Shown piece after piece: positions 16,959 to 26,924 of a stretch of 64,000 bases of DNA. How positions within the stretch are numbered: the first letter of the stretch is position 1; every line of letters begins with the position of its first letter. Source of the stretch: Streptomyces sp. Z26 (GTDB lineage: Bacteria > Actinomycetota > Actinomycetes > Streptomycetales > Streptomycetaceae); NCBI RefSeq assembly GCF_003665095.1, contig NZ_RCHV01000002.1:2352001-2416000 (forward strand). The letters run 5' to 3'. The translations under genes were made by a program, and so were the position numbers. The notes beneath the pieces are model-generated. The model worked only from the letters and a program-made list of their open reading frames with translations, did no database searches and was not told where the DNA came from.

Positions 16959-19502
16959 ATGCTACGAACCGCCTTGCGCAACGTACTTGCGCACAAGGGC
17001 CGGTTGATGATGACCGTCCTCGCCGTGATGCTCGGCGTGGCCTTCGTCGCCGGCACCCTGGTCTTCACCTCCACGATCCAAGAGGCCTACAACAAGAGCT
17101 CCGAGAAGGGCTTCGACCACGTCGACGTCGCGATCCAGCCCATCAAGCGGGACGCGGACGACGAGAAGCTGAAGCCCGTCGACAACCTCGACCAGCGGAC
17201 CCTCGACAAGGCCGCCGCACTGCCCGGCACCAAGTCCGTGATCGGCATCGTCTCCGGGTTCACCGGCATCGCCGACAAGAAGGGCAGCCTCGTCGGTGAC
17301 GGCTGGGGCACCACCGGCGCCAACTACTACGCGGGCCAGGACGGCAAGGGCACCGACCCCCGGTACCCGATGAAGCAGGGTCAGCCGCCGCGGAACGCGA
17401 ACGAGATCGCGATCGACGCGAAGACCGCCGACCGCACCGGCTACAAGGTCGGGGACACCGTGCCCGTCTCGGTCGACGGCCCCGTACGCGAGCAGAAGGT
17501 CTCCGGCGTCTTCACCACCGACGACGGCAGCGTCCAGGCGGGCGGCTCGCTCGTGCTGTTCGACAACACCACCGCGCAGAAGCTGCTGGCCGACCCGGGC
17601 GAGTACACCGAGATCCAGCTGTCGGCCGCGGCCGGCACCTCGCAGGCGAAGCTCCAGTCCGAGGCGGAGAAGATCCTGCCGCCGGAGTCCAAGGCCGTCA
17701 CCGGCCAGAAGCTCGCGGACGACCAGTCCAAGATGATCGAGGCGCAGACGTCCGGGATGCAGACGGCGATGCTGGCCTTCGCGGGCATCTCGCTGTTCGT
17801 CGGCATCTTCATCATCGCGAACACCTTCACCATGCTCGTCGCCCAGCGCACCAAGGAGCTGGCGCTGATGCGCGCGGTCGGGGCGACCCGCCGTCAGGTG
17901 ACGCGTTCGGTCCTGATCGAGGCGTTCTCCGTGGGCTCCGTGGCCTCCGTCGCCGGTCTCGCCGCCGGTGTCGGCATCGCGGTCGGACTCCGTTCGCTGC
18001 TCGGCTCCGTCGGCGGCGGCGAGATGCCCGACGGTCCGCTGGTCGTCTCGCCCGGCACCGTCGTGACCACCCTCGTCGTGGGTGTCCTGGTGACGGTCCT
18101 CGCCGCCTGGCTGCCCGCGCGGCGCGCGGCGCGCATCCCCCCGGTGGCCGCCATGGGCAGCGTGCACGCCCCGGCCACTACCCGTTCGCTGGTGCTGCGC
18201 AACACCCTGGGCGCGATCCTCGCGGGCGGCGGCGCCGCCCTGGTGGTCGGTGCGATCTCCGGCGACGACAGCAAGATGATGGGCCTCGGCGCGGCTCTCC
18301 TGCTGATCGGTGTCTTCGTGCTGACGCCGCTGCTGTCCCGGCCGATGATCGCGGCGGCGGCTCCGGTGCTGAAGCTGTTCAAGGTCAGCGGCAAGCTGGC
18401 GCGGCTCAACGCGGTACGCACCCCGCGCCGTACGGCCGCCACCGCGTCCGCGCTGATGATCGGCCTCACCCTGATCACGGGCATGACGGTGATCGCCGGT
18501 GGCGTCCAGCACGCCATCGACAAGATGGCGACGGGCTCCATCAAGGCCGACTACGCGATCTCCATGGCGAACTTCTCGACGCTCTCGCCGGACGTGGAGA
18601 AGCGGCTCGACGCGATGGACGAGGTCGAGGTCAGCTCGCCGTTCCGGACGTCCCCGGCGCTGGTCGAGGGTGACAAGGAGACGCTGACCGGCGTCAACGG
18701 CTCCACCATCTCCGAGCTGACCAGCCTGGAGTTCACCGAGGGCTCCTGGAAGGGCGTCTCCGAGGGGAACAAGGCCATCGTCGACACCGACATGGCCGAC
18801 AAGCACGGCTGGAAGGTCGGCTCCAAGGTCGACGTGGCCTACGAGGACGGCAAGAGGGGCGCCCTCACGGTCACCGGTGTCTACGAGGGCAACCAGCTCA
18901 TCAAGGGCATCCAGATGGACACCAAGACCCTCGACCCGCACATGTCGAAGGTCGCGGACCTCCAGATCATGGTGAAGACCACCGACGGCGCCAGCGACGC
19001 CATGAAGCAGACGCTGGAGAAGGGCCTCGGCAACAACCCGGTCGTCACCGTGCAGGACAAGCAGGACATCTCCGACGGCATCGCGCAGGTGATCAGCATC
19101 CTGCTGAACATCCTGTACGGGCTGCTGGCCATGGCCGTGATCGTCGCCGTCCTGGGTGTGGTCAACACCCTGGCCATGTCCGTCTTCGAACGCAGCCAGG
19201 AGATCGGCATGCTCCGCGCCATCGGCCTGGACCGGCCCGGCATCAAGCGGATGGTCCGGCTGGAGTCGCTGGTCATCTCGCTCTTCGGCGGTGTGCTAGG
19301 GATCGGACTGGGCGTGTTCTTCGGCTGGTCGGCGGGCGAGCTGATCGCCGGCGCGGGCCTGGACACGTACGAGCTGGTCCTGCCGTGGGGCCGTCTGGCG
19401 CTGTTCCTGGCGCTCGCGGCGCTGGTGGGCGTGCTGGCCGCGCTCTGGCCGGCCCGCCGCGCGGCGAAGATGGACATGCTGGCCGCGATCAAGGCCGAGT
19501 GA
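16959..19502 (+). CDS. FtsX-like ABC transporter permease (two MacB/FtsX modules)
   Basis: 847-residue permease. Helix 1 lies at about residues 20-40. A large extracytoplasmic domain (about 45-260) follows, then three helices of the first FtsX module (ANTFTMLVAQRTKELALMRAVGATRRQV). A middle pair of helices comes next, then a second extracytoplasmic domain and a second FtsX module (VVNTLAMSVFERSQEIGMLRAIGL) that ends in the cytoplasmic tail AAKMDMLAAIKAE. The duplicated arrangement is usual for actinobacterial members. The ATG at 16959 is well placed after the ATPase gene. It works with that ATPase as a mechanotransmission-type system. A strong terminator follows. Confidence 0.92.
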   Translation: MLRTALRNVLAHKGRLMMTVLAVMLGVAFVAGTLVFTSTIQEAYNKSSEKGFDHVDVAIQPIKRDADDEKLKPVDNLDQRTLDKAAALPGTKSVIGIVSGFTGIADKKGSLVGDGWGTTGANYYAGQDGKGTDPRYPMKQGQPPRNANEIAIDAKTADRTGYKVGDTVPVSVDGPVREQKVSGVFTTDDGSVQAGGSLVLFDNTTAQKLLADPGEYTEIQLSAAAGTSQAKLQSEAEKILPPESKAVTGQKLADDQSKMIEAQTSGMQTAMLAFAGISLFVGIFIIANTFTMLVAQRTKELALMRAVGATRRQVTRSVLIEAFSVGSVASVAGLAAGVGIAVGLRSLLGSVGGGEMPDGPLVVSPGTVVTTLVVGVLVTVLAAWLPARRAARIPPVAAMGSVHAPATTRSLVLRNTLGAILAGGGAALVVGAISGDDSKMMGLGAALLLIGVFVLTPLLSRPMIAAAAPVLKLFKVSGKLARLNAVRTPRRTAATASALMIGLTLITGMTVIAGGVQHAIDKMATGSIKADYAISMANFSTLSPDVEKRLDAMDEVEVSSPFRTSPALVEGDKETLTGVNGSTISELTSLEFTEGSWKGVSEGNKAIVDTDMADKHGWKVGSKVDVAYEDGKRGALTVTGVYEGNQLIKGIQMDTKTLDPHMSKVADLQIMVKTTDGASDAMKQTLEKGLGNNPVVTVQDKQDISDGIAQVISILLNILYGLLAMAVIVAVLGVVNTLAMSVFERSQEIGMLRAIGLDRPGIKRMVRLESLVISLFGGVLGIGLGVFFGWSAGELIAGAGLDTYELVLPWGRLALFLALAALVGVLAALWPARRAAKMDMLAAIKAE

Positions 19503-19528
19503 CCGCCACGGCCCGCTGATCCAAGAGA

Positions 19529-19570
19529 CGACGAGGCCCCGCTCCCTTCCCGGGGGGCGGGGCCTCGTCG
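19529..19570. terminator. bidirectional terminator after the first ABC cassette
   Basis: 14-bp perfect arms (CGACGAGGCCCCGC at 19529-19542 and complement at 19557-19570) lie between the permease stop and the convergent methyltransferase stop at 19586. Confidence 0.8.
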
Positions 19571-19585
19571 CGTACGGCCCGCGCG

Positions 19586-20983
19586 TCACGCGGCGCCGTG
19601 CCACTCCCGCGCGTGCAGCGGCAGGCCGGAGGTGCCCGCCACGGGCGTACGGACGGCCAGCACCTGGTTGACGCCGATCTTGTTGCGCTCGAAGGCGAGC
19701 GCGGAGGCGGCCATGTAGAGCCGCCACACGCGGGCGCGGCCGGGCGAGGTGAGGCGGACGGCGTCGCGCCAGCCCGCCTCCAGGTTCGCCACCCAGCGGC
19801 GCAGCGTGAGGGCGTAGTGCTCGCGCAGCGACTCCAGGTCGCGGACCTCGAACCCGGCCTCCTCGAGGAGGGTGACGGTGCGTCCGGCGGGGGCGAGTTC
19901 GCCGTCGGGGAAGACGTACGCGTCGATGAAGGCGTCGACCTCGTACGCGCCCTCGTCGTACGCGGGGCGGCGCGCGATCTGGTGGTTGAGCAGCCGCCCG
20001 CCGGGGCGGAGCAGCGCGTACAGGCTCTCGGCGTACTCCCGGTAGCGGGTGGCGCCGACGTGTTCGGCCATGCCGACCGACGCGATGGCGTCGTACGGGC
20101 CGTCGGCCACCTCGCGGTAGTCCTGGACGCGGATCTCGACGCGGTCGGTCAGGCCCTCCTCCGCGACGCGCTTGCGGGCGTACGCCGCCTGCTCCCGGGA
20201 GAGCGTCACACCGACGGCGCGCACGCCGTACTCGCGCGCCGCGTGGAGCACCAACGAACCCCAGCCGCAGCCGACGTCGAGCAGCCGCTGGTCGGGGGCG
20301 AGCGCCAACTTGCGGCAGATCAGGTCCAGTTTGGCCGTCTGGGCGGCCGCCAGGTCGTCGGGGGCGAGGTCCTCGTGCCAGTAGGCGCAGGAGTAGACCA
20401 TGGTGGGGCCGAGGACGAGGGAGTAGAAGTCGTTGCCGACGTCGTAGTGGTGGCCGATGGCGCGGCGGTCGCGGAGCAGGGAGTGGCGGAGGCCGCCGCG
20501 GTGGCGGATCTCCTCGCGGGGTGGCGGCGGGGGTGGCCAGGGCCCGGCGAGGGCGATGAGTTCGCGGGCGGCGGACCGTACGCCGGGGTCGCGGGCGAGG
20601 GCGACGGCGCCGCGTCCGGGAGCGGGGGCGCGTCCGGGGGCGGGGGCGCGTCCGGGGGCGGGGGTCGTACGGTCCGGGGTGGCGCGTTCGAGGGTGGGGC
20701 GGGTGGGGGCGGTGACGTCCCGGGACCAGAGCCCGGAGAGGCGGGCGAGCACTTCGTACAGGTCGCCCTCGACGTCGAGTTCGCCCGCCACCCAGGCGCG
20801 GGCCAGGCCGAGTTCGCCCGGCCGCCACAGGACGCGGCGCAGTGCGCGCCGGTCGCGTACGACGACGGCGGGCGCGCCCGGCGGGCCCGCCTCACTCCCG
20901 TCCCAGGCCCGGATACGTACGGGGAGCGGCGCGTCGAGCGCCCGCTCAGCGAGGGCGTGGAGCCGCTGTGCGGCACCGGACAT
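19586..20983 (-). CDS. cyclopropane-fatty-acyl-phospholipid synthase-like SAM methyltransferase
   Basis: 465 residues. The N-terminal lipid-binding-type region (about 1-90) ends in ARAWVAGELDVEGDLYEV. A linker carries three APGR repeats (about 105-125). The methyltransferase core begins with RRAIGHHYDVGNDFYSLVLG, the signature of the CFA synthase family. The SAM-binding motif LLDVGCGWGSL and GVTLSREQ follow. It would add a methylene or methyl group to unsaturated acyl chains of membrane lipids. The ATG at 20983 has GGAGGTG upstream. A tuberculostearic-type methylase is an alternative within the same family. The proline/arginine linker is unusual. Confidence 0.9.
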   Translation of the reverse strand: MSGAAQRLHALAERALDAPLPVRIRAWDGSEAGPPGAPAVVVRDRRALRRVLWRPGELGLARAWVAGELDVEGDLYEVLARLSGLWSRDVTAPTRPTLERATPDRTTPAPGRAPAPGRAPAPGRGAVALARDPGVRSAARELIALAGPWPPPPPPREEIRHRGGLRHSLLRDRRAIGHHYDVGNDFYSLVLGPTMVYSCAYWHEDLAPDDLAAAQTAKLDLICRKLALAPDQRLLDVGCGWGSLVLHAAREYGVRAVGVTLSREQAAYARKRVAEEGLTDRVEIRVQDYREVADGPYDAIASVGMAEHVGATRYREYAESLYALLRPGGRLLNHQIARRPAYDEGAYEVDAFIDAYVFPDGELAPAGRTVTLLEEAGFEVRDLESLREHYALTLRRWVANLEAGWRDAVRLTSPGRARVWRLYMAASALAFERNKIGVNQVLAVRTPVAGTSGLPLHAREWHGAA

Positions 20984-21036
20984 GTCCTGACACCTCCGTC
21001 ATGAGGGGTTGACACACGTATACAGCGCGCTGCGAC

Positions 21037-21054
21037 GTTGTACCTGTAGACAAC
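21037..21054. promoter_or_regulatory. short inverted repeat in the methyltransferase promoter
   Basis: GTTGT and ACAAC arms flank ACCTGTAG, 54-71 bp before the methyltransferase start. On the minus strand GTATAC at 21017-21022 could be a -10 element. Both are weak single observations. Confidence 0.3.
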
Positions 21055-21127
21055 ACCGAAATGGCCCGCATGCTTCCCGGCGCGCGCCCCGTCGGCCCGT
21101 ACGGGCGGGGTCGCGCGGGCATGCGAA

Positions 21128-21157
21128 AGGGGCGCGAGCAGGTGTGCTCGCGCCCCT
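21128..21157 (-). terminator. intrinsic terminator of ndh
   Basis: 13-bp perfect arms (21128-21140 and 21145-21157) have a four-base loop. On the minus strand the stem is followed by TTTC. It lies 60 bp after the ndh stop and fits that gene's direction. Confidence 0.8.
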
Positions 21158-21216
21158 CGGAGGCGGTGACCGGCGCGTACGCCGGGTGTCGCCGGTGTCG
21201 CGGAGGTCCCGGGCGG

Positions 21217-22644
21217 TCAGCCCGCGTTGGCCTTCGCGCCCCGGTCGGCGGCGGACTCGGCCTGCGGCGCGTCGTCCAACCGGCCGACGCCCACGGGCCG
21301 CTGCGTCGCCGTGGCGCGCGACCGCGGCGCGGCGGCCTCCTGGAACTCCTCGCGCGGGGTCTCCATCGCGCCGAGCGAGACGACCTCGCGCTTGAGGAAC
21401 ATGCCGAGGGTCCAGTCGGCCAGTACGCGGACCTTGCGGTTCCAGGTCGGTACGGCCATGCCGTGGTAGCCGCGGTGCATGTACCAGGCGAGCCGGCCCC
21501 TGACCCTGATCCGCATCTTCCCGGCGACGATCATCGCGACGCCCTTGTGCAGACCGAGCCCGGCGACGGCGCCCTTGTTGGCGTGCTTGTAGTCGCCCTG
21601 CGGGAAGCCGCGGAGGGCCGAGATGACGTTGTCACCGAGGACCTTGGCCTGGCGGAGCGCGTGCTGCGCGTTCGGCGGGCACCACTGGCCCTCACCGGCG
21701 GCCAGGTCGGGTATCTGCGCGTTGTCGCCCGCGGCCCAGATGTAGTCGGTGCCCTTGACCTGGAGACTGGCGGCCGTGTCGACGTGGCCGCGGGGGCCGA
21801 GCGGCAGACCGAAGGAGGCGAGCGCCGGGTTGGGCTTCACGCCCGCGGTCCACACGATGGTGTCGGAGTCCGCCTCGAAGCCGTTCGAGAGGATGACCCG
21901 GCCGTTCTCGCAGGACTTCATGGAGGTGCCGAGGTAGACCTCGACGCCGCGGTTCTGGAGGTGCTCGCGGCCCCACTCGCCGAGCTTCGGGCCGACCTCG
22001 GGGAGGATCTTGTCCGCGACGTCGACGAGCACGAAGCGCATGTCCTCGCGGCGCACGTTCGGGTAGTACTTCGCCGCGTCGCGCGCCATGTCCTCGATCT
22101 CACCGACGGTCTCCGCACCGGCGAAGCCGCCGCCGACGAAGACGAAGGTGAGGGCCCGGCGGCGGATCTCGTCGTCCGTCGTCGAGTCGGCCTTGTCGAG
22201 CTGTTCGAGCACGTGGTTGCGGAGGCCGATGGCCTCCTCGACGCCCTTCATGCCGATGCCGTTCTCGGCCAGGCCGGGGATCGGGAAGGTGCGGGAGACC
22301 GCGCCGAGCGCGATGACGAGGTAGTCGAAGGGCAGCTCGTACGCCTCACCGACGAGCGGCGCGACGGTGGCGACGCGGCGGTCCTGGTCGATGGTGGTGA
22401 CCCGGCCGGTCAGCACCTCGGCCTTGGGCAGCACGCGCCGCAGGGGCACCACGACGTGGCGCGGTGAGATGGAACCGGCCGCGGCTTCGGGGAGGAAGGG
22501 CTGGTACGTCATGTACGAACGCGGGTCGACGACGGTGACCGTCGCCTCGGCGTAGCGCATCTTCTTCAGGATGCGGCGCGCCGCGTACAGGCCGACGTAC
22601 CCGCCACCCACAACGAGGATTCGAGGACGCTCCGTGGTGCTCAT
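21217..22644 (-). CDS. ndh: type II NADH dehydrogenase (NDH-2)
   Basis: 475-residue FAD enzyme at the inner face of the membrane. It oxidises NADH and reduces menaquinone without pumping protons. The N-terminal FAD site is VVGGGYVGLYAARR (about 11-24). The NADH site is FVFVGGGFAGAETVGE (about 165-180). AAGDNAQIPD is the C-terminal FAD contact, and the amphipathic C-terminal region should hold it to the membrane. Length fits mycobacterial/Streptomyces Ndh. Regulation is visible: a -35/-10 pair ends at 22713 and is followed at once by a Rex-type operator (22679-22696), with a perfect Rex site further upstream. This suggests repression until the NADH/NAD ratio rises. Confidence 0.95.
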   Translation of the reverse strand: MSTTERPRILVVGGGYVGLYAARRILKKMRYAEATVTVVDPRSYMTYQPFLPEAAAGSISPRHVVVPLRRVLPKAEVLTGRVTTIDQDRRVATVAPLVGEAYELPFDYLVIALGAVSRTFPIPGLAENGIGMKGVEEAIGLRNHVLEQLDKADSTTDDEIRRRALTFVFVGGGFAGAETVGEIEDMARDAAKYYPNVRREDMRFVLVDVADKILPEVGPKLGEWGREHLQNRGVEVYLGTSMKSCENGRVILSNGFEADSDTIVWTAGVKPNPALASFGLPLGPRGHVDTAASLQVKGTDYIWAAGDNAQIPDLAAGEGQWCPPNAQHALRQAKVLGDNVISALRGFPQGDYKHANKGAVAGLGLHKGVAMIVAGKMRIRVRGRLAWYMHRGYHGMAVPTWNRKVRVLADWTLGMFLKREVVSLGAMETPREEFQEAAAPRSRATATQRPVGVGRLDDAPQAESAADRGAKANAG

Positions 22645-22678
22645 GCCATCGAGTATCCAGCACCTGGGGAGGGGTAGC

Positions 22679-22696
22679 TCGTGAGGGGGTTCACAA
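22679..22696. promoter_or_regulatory. Rex-type operator overlapping the ndh transcription start
   Basis: Read on the minus strand it is TTGTGAA CCCC CTCACGA. One arm matches the Rex consensus TTGTGAA-N4-TTCACAA exactly and the other in five of seven positions. It lies just downstream of the inferred -10 element, where a bound repressor would block the polymerase. Rex control of respiratory genes is established in Streptomyces. Confidence 0.7.
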
Positions 22697-22712
22697 GCTC
22701 GTCGGCACTTCT

Positions 22713-22742
22713 GCTATAGTCCCCCGCCACCCACTCTGTCCA
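22713..22742 (-). promoter_or_regulatory. ndh promoter (-35 TGGACA, -10 TATAGC)
   Basis: TGGACA (22737-22742) and TATAGC (22713-22718) are 18 bp apart on the minus strand, about 70 bp before the ndh start. This is one of the few places with a recognisable housekeeping-sigma promoter, and it adjoins the Rex site. Confidence 0.6.
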
Positions 22743-22949
22743 CCCCTTGGACACTCCCCCGGCACCCGCCCCGTACCCCCCTCGCACCCCTCGTGAGCTG
22801 CGCTTACGGGTGTCCACGGCGGGGCGTCGACACGGTCGCGGCGGTCACCGGAAAGGGCGGCGGCGATCACGCCGGGCGAGGGGCCCGTACGGGACGGCCG
22901 CTTATCCCCCGCTTACGTGCCCACAAGGGGCCTGACTGGGCACTTTTTC

Positions 22950-22967
22950 TTGTGAAGGACTTCACAA
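22950..22967. promoter_or_regulatory. perfect Rex operator palindrome
   Basis: TTGTGAA GGAC TTCACAA has both arms identical to the Rex consensus. It lies about 310 bp upstream of the ndh start and 58 bp after the stop of the ppx-like gene, in an otherwise gene-free 380-bp gap. It may serve a distal ndh promoter or act with the proximal site by looping. I see no open frame between the two sites worth calling. Confidence 0.85.
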
Positions 22968-23024
22968 ACTTTCCCGGGGTCTCGCCACCCGGACCCCCGG
23001 CCCCGACACGGGGCACTCCGGCTC

Positions 23025-23960
23025 CTACCCCCCGGCGCGGGCCGTGTGGAGCGCGATGCCGTCCAGGATGTCGTGCTCGCTGGCGATCAGCTCGGCGGCG
23101 CCCGCGCGTTCCATCACCGCCAGCAGGATCTGCGCGCCCGCGGTGATCACGTCGACCCGGCCCGGGTGCATGACCGGGATCGCCGCGCGTTCGGCGTGCG
23201 TCGAGCGCAGCAGGCGGTCCGCGATGGCGGCCACCTCGTCGACGCCGACGGCCGTGTGGTGGATGGCCGCCGAGTCGTACGCGTCGAGGCCCAGCGCGAT
23301 GCCCGTGACCGTGGCCACCGTGCCCGCGAGGCCGACGAGCGTACGGGCCTCCCCCAGCGGCACCGTCTCGGCCGCCTCGTCGAGGGCGGCGGCGATGTCC
23401 GCGCGGAGGGCGGCGGCCTGTGCGTCCGTCACCGGGTCGGAGAGAGCGTGGCGTTCGGTGAGGCGTACGCAGCCGATGTCCACGGAACGGGCCGCGCTCA
23501 CCCGCTCCGTGCCCACCACGCACTCGGTCGAGCCGCCGCCGATGTCCACGACCAGGTACGGACCGGGGTGCGTGGCGCCGGACAGCGCGTGGGTGGCGCC
23601 CGTGAAGGAGAACTCCGCCTCGCGGTCGCCCGTGACGACCTCCGGCTCGACGCCGAGGATGTCCAGGACGCCGCGCGTGAACTCGTCCCTGTTGGACGCG
23701 TCGCGCGTGGCCGAGGTGGCGACGAACCGGACGCGTTCCGCGCCGAGTTCGCGGACGGCCTCGGCGTAGCCGCGGCAGGCGGCGAAGGTGCGTTCCAGCG
23801 CCTCGGGCGCGAGGCGGCCCGTACGGTCGACGCCCTGGCCGAGCCGGACGATCTCCATCCGGCGATCCAGCTCGGTGAGTTCGCCGGTGACCGGGTCGGC
23901 GTCGGCGACGAGCAGGCGTACGGAGTTGGTGCCGCAGTCGACGGCGGCAACGCGGGTCAC
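23025..23960 (-). CDS. Ppx/GppA family exopolyphosphatase
   Basis: 311-residue cytoplasmic hydrolase of the actin-like ASKHA fold that removes phosphate from polyphosphate or converts pppGpp to ppGpp. Phosphate-binding loop 1 is AAVDCGTNSVRLLV (5-18). ATSATRDASNRDEF follows, then the second loop YLVVDIGGGSTECVVG. The second ASKHA half has VGLAGTVATVTG. At about 310 residues it is the short actinobacterial form that lacks the C-terminal HD domain. The GTG start overlaps the DUF501 stop by four bases (GTGA). The frame continues upstream to 24338 but only as a shadow of the DUF501 gene. Confidence 0.9.
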   Translation of the reverse strand: MTRVAAVDCGTNSVRLLVADADPVTGELTELDRRMEIVRLGQGVDRTGRLAPEALERTFAACRGYAEAVRELGAERVRFVATSATRDASNRDEFTRGVLDILGVEPEVVTGDREAEFSFTGATHALSGATHPGPYLVVDIGGGSTECVVGTERVSAARSVDIGCVRLTERHALSDPVTDAQAAALRADIAAALDEAAETVPLGEARTLVGLAGTVATVTGIALGLDAYDSAAIHHTAVGVDEVAAIADRLLRSTHAERAAIPVMHPGRVDVITAGAQILLAVMERAGAAELIASEHDILDGIALHTARAGG

Positions 23961-24535
23961 CGCCCGGCCCCCTCGGCGCCGGTCGCCGTACGGGCCGCGT
24001 CGGCCGTACCCGCCGCGCACTCCGTACGGGCCACGCACGGGCCCTTGCGCCACCACTCCGGCAGCATCGCGAGCGCCTCGTCGCCCAGCGGGTTGACGCC
24101 CGGCCCGGCGGCCAGCGAGTGCGCCACGAGGACGTGCAGGCACTTCACCCGGTCCGGCATGCCGCCCGCGCTGGGGAAGCCGGGGAGCACGGCGATGGCG
24201 TCGCGGCGCGCGACGTAGTCCTCGTGGGCGGCGCGGTAGGCGGCGGCCAGTTCGGGGTCCTCCGCGAGGCGGGCGGTCATCTCCCGCATCACGCCGTCGG
24301 CTTCGAGGGTGCCGATGGCGGAGGCCGCGCGCGGGCACGTCAGGTAGTACGTGGTGGGGAACGGTGTGCCGTCCTCCAGCCGTGGCGCCGTCTCCACGAC
24401 GTCCGGCTCACCGCAGGGGCAGCGGTGCGCGATGGCCCGGAGGCCGCGCGGCGGGCGGCCGAGCTGCTCCCGGAAGGCCGCGACGTCCGCCTCGGTGGGC
24501 GGTGCGGACTCGGTCTGGGGTGGCGGGGTGTCCAT
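23957..24535 (-). CDS. DUF501 domain protein
   Basis: 192-residue cytoplasmic protein with the DUF501 pattern: VAHRCPCGEPDV-type cysteine pair (HRCPCGEP), TTYYLTCPRA, then DYVARRDAI and GGMPDRVKCLHVLVAHSLA. The conserved Cys residues suggest metal or redox use, but no function is known. It lies between divIC/ftsB and ppx in many actinobacteria, and the 4-bp overlap with ppx here keeps that order. The ATG at 24535 starts the conserved part; the upstream open frame is not supported by a ribosome site. Confidence 0.85.
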   Translation of the reverse strand: MDTPPPQTESAPPTEADVAAFREQLGRPPRGLRAIAHRCPCGEPDVVETAPRLEDGTPFPTTYYLTCPRAASAIGTLEADGVMREMTARLAEDPELAAAYRAAHEDYVARRDAIAVLPGFPSAGGMPDRVKCLHVLVAHSLAAGPGVNPLGDEALAMLPEWWRKGPCVARTECAAGTADAARTATGAEGAGR

Positions 24536-24742
24536 CGCTGGCGCTTCTCCGTCGGTTCGGCACGGCGGGCTTCCGTACGGGCGGGCCTCGCGGCGCGGGC
24601 GGCGGCGACGCGCCTCGCCGTACGTACCGGAGAGCTTACGGTGCCCGCGCCGTGCCCGGCCCGGCCGGTCCGGCGGGCGTCGCCGCACCGTCGGCCACCG
24701 TCGACCCGTGTCGATTCGTGCCGACCCGTGTCGGCCGGGCCG

Positions 24743-25219
24743 TCAGCGCCCGTCGGGCTGGTCGGCGCGGTCGACGCCGTCCCACAGGTTGTCGTACCAG
24801 GGGCGGTCGGCGGCGCCGCGGTCGCGCGGGGGCTCGGTGTCGCCGGTGCCGTCGCGCATGACGTAGCCGGTCTCGCCGGGGCGGAGGAAGTGGAGGTGGT
24901 GGCGGGCCTGCTGCTCGACGAAGGCGGGGTCCTGCCAACGGGCCTTCTGCTCGCGCAGTTCACGGACCCGCTCGCGGGCCTGCTCGGCCTGGCGGCGCTG
25001 GTCCTCGATGTCGGAGCGCTGCGAGATGTACTGCCGCGTCGGGTAGGCCAGCGCCACGACCATCGAGCACACCACGAGCCCCAGCAGCGCGGCGCGGCCG
25101 GTGAGGCGGCTGCGGCGCGGGGTGCGTACGCGGCGGCTCTGCGCGCGGTAGACGCGTTCGGCGGCCTGCGAGCCGAGGGCCCTGAGCCTCGTCGCGGTCG
25201 AGAACCGGTCCGCGGGCAC
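24743..25219 (-). CDS. divIC: septum formation initiator, DivIC/FtsB family
   Basis: 158-residue bitopic division protein. A basic cytoplasmic N-terminus (about 1-42) is followed by one membrane helix (LTGRAALLGLVVCSMVVAL, about 40-58). An extracytoplasmic coiled coil follows (EDQRRQAEQARERVRELREQ), then the family's conserved AFVEQQARHHLHFLRPGETGYV. DivIC/FtsB joins FtsL and FtsQ/DivIB in the divisome. In Streptomyces it is needed for efficient sporulation septation but not for life. The GTG at 25219 follows GGGGAG. The gene lies downstream of eno, separated by a hairpin. Confidence 0.9.
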   Translation of the reverse strand: MPADRFSTATRLRALGSQAAERVYRAQSRRVRTPRRSRLTGRAALLGLVVCSMVVALAYPTRQYISQRSDIEDQRRQAEQARERVRELREQKARWQDPAFVEQQARHHLHFLRPGETGYVMRDGTGDTEPPRDRGAADRPWYDNLWDGVDRADQPDGR

Positions 25220-25250
25220 GTGTCTCCCCTGTCGTCTGTCGTCCGGTGCC

Positions 25251-25288
25251 GCGTGCGTACGTGGGTACGTGCGTACGTGTACGCACGC
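25251..25288. terminator. hairpin after eno, built of GTACGT-type repeats
   Basis: GCGTGCGTAC (25251-25260) pairs with GTACGCACGC (25279-25288). The loop itself holds tandem TACGTG units, so several alternative hairpins can form. It fits eno transcription running toward divIC. Confidence 0.55.
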
Positions 25289-25375
25289 GTCCCCGCCACC
25301 GTACGGGAACGGGGGCGGGGACGCGGGCAGACGGGGCGCGGGCGGCGGCGGTGGGGCCGAACGGCCCGCGCGGAC

Positions 25376-26749
<1,374 letters not shown>

Positions 26750-26834
26750 TTACGGATCTGAGGCGTAACCCGGCGTTCTCCTCACCTCCGGTCGGCCGTC
26801 CGTTCACCCACGGTCCCCACCCCGTGCACGCCGA

Positions 26835-26868
26835 CTCCCGTACGCGGCACGGGGCGCGCGTACGGGAG
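26835..26868 (-). terminator. terminator after rpfA
   Basis: 12-bp perfect arms (CTCCCGTACGCG at 26835-26846 and complement at 26857-26868) lie about 55 bp after the rpfA stop and upstream of eno. Confidence 0.7.
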
Positions 26869-26924
26869 CGGCGGCGGTGCGAGGGGGCGTGGTGACGGAA
26901 CGGGGGTGGGCGCGCCGGTGGTGG

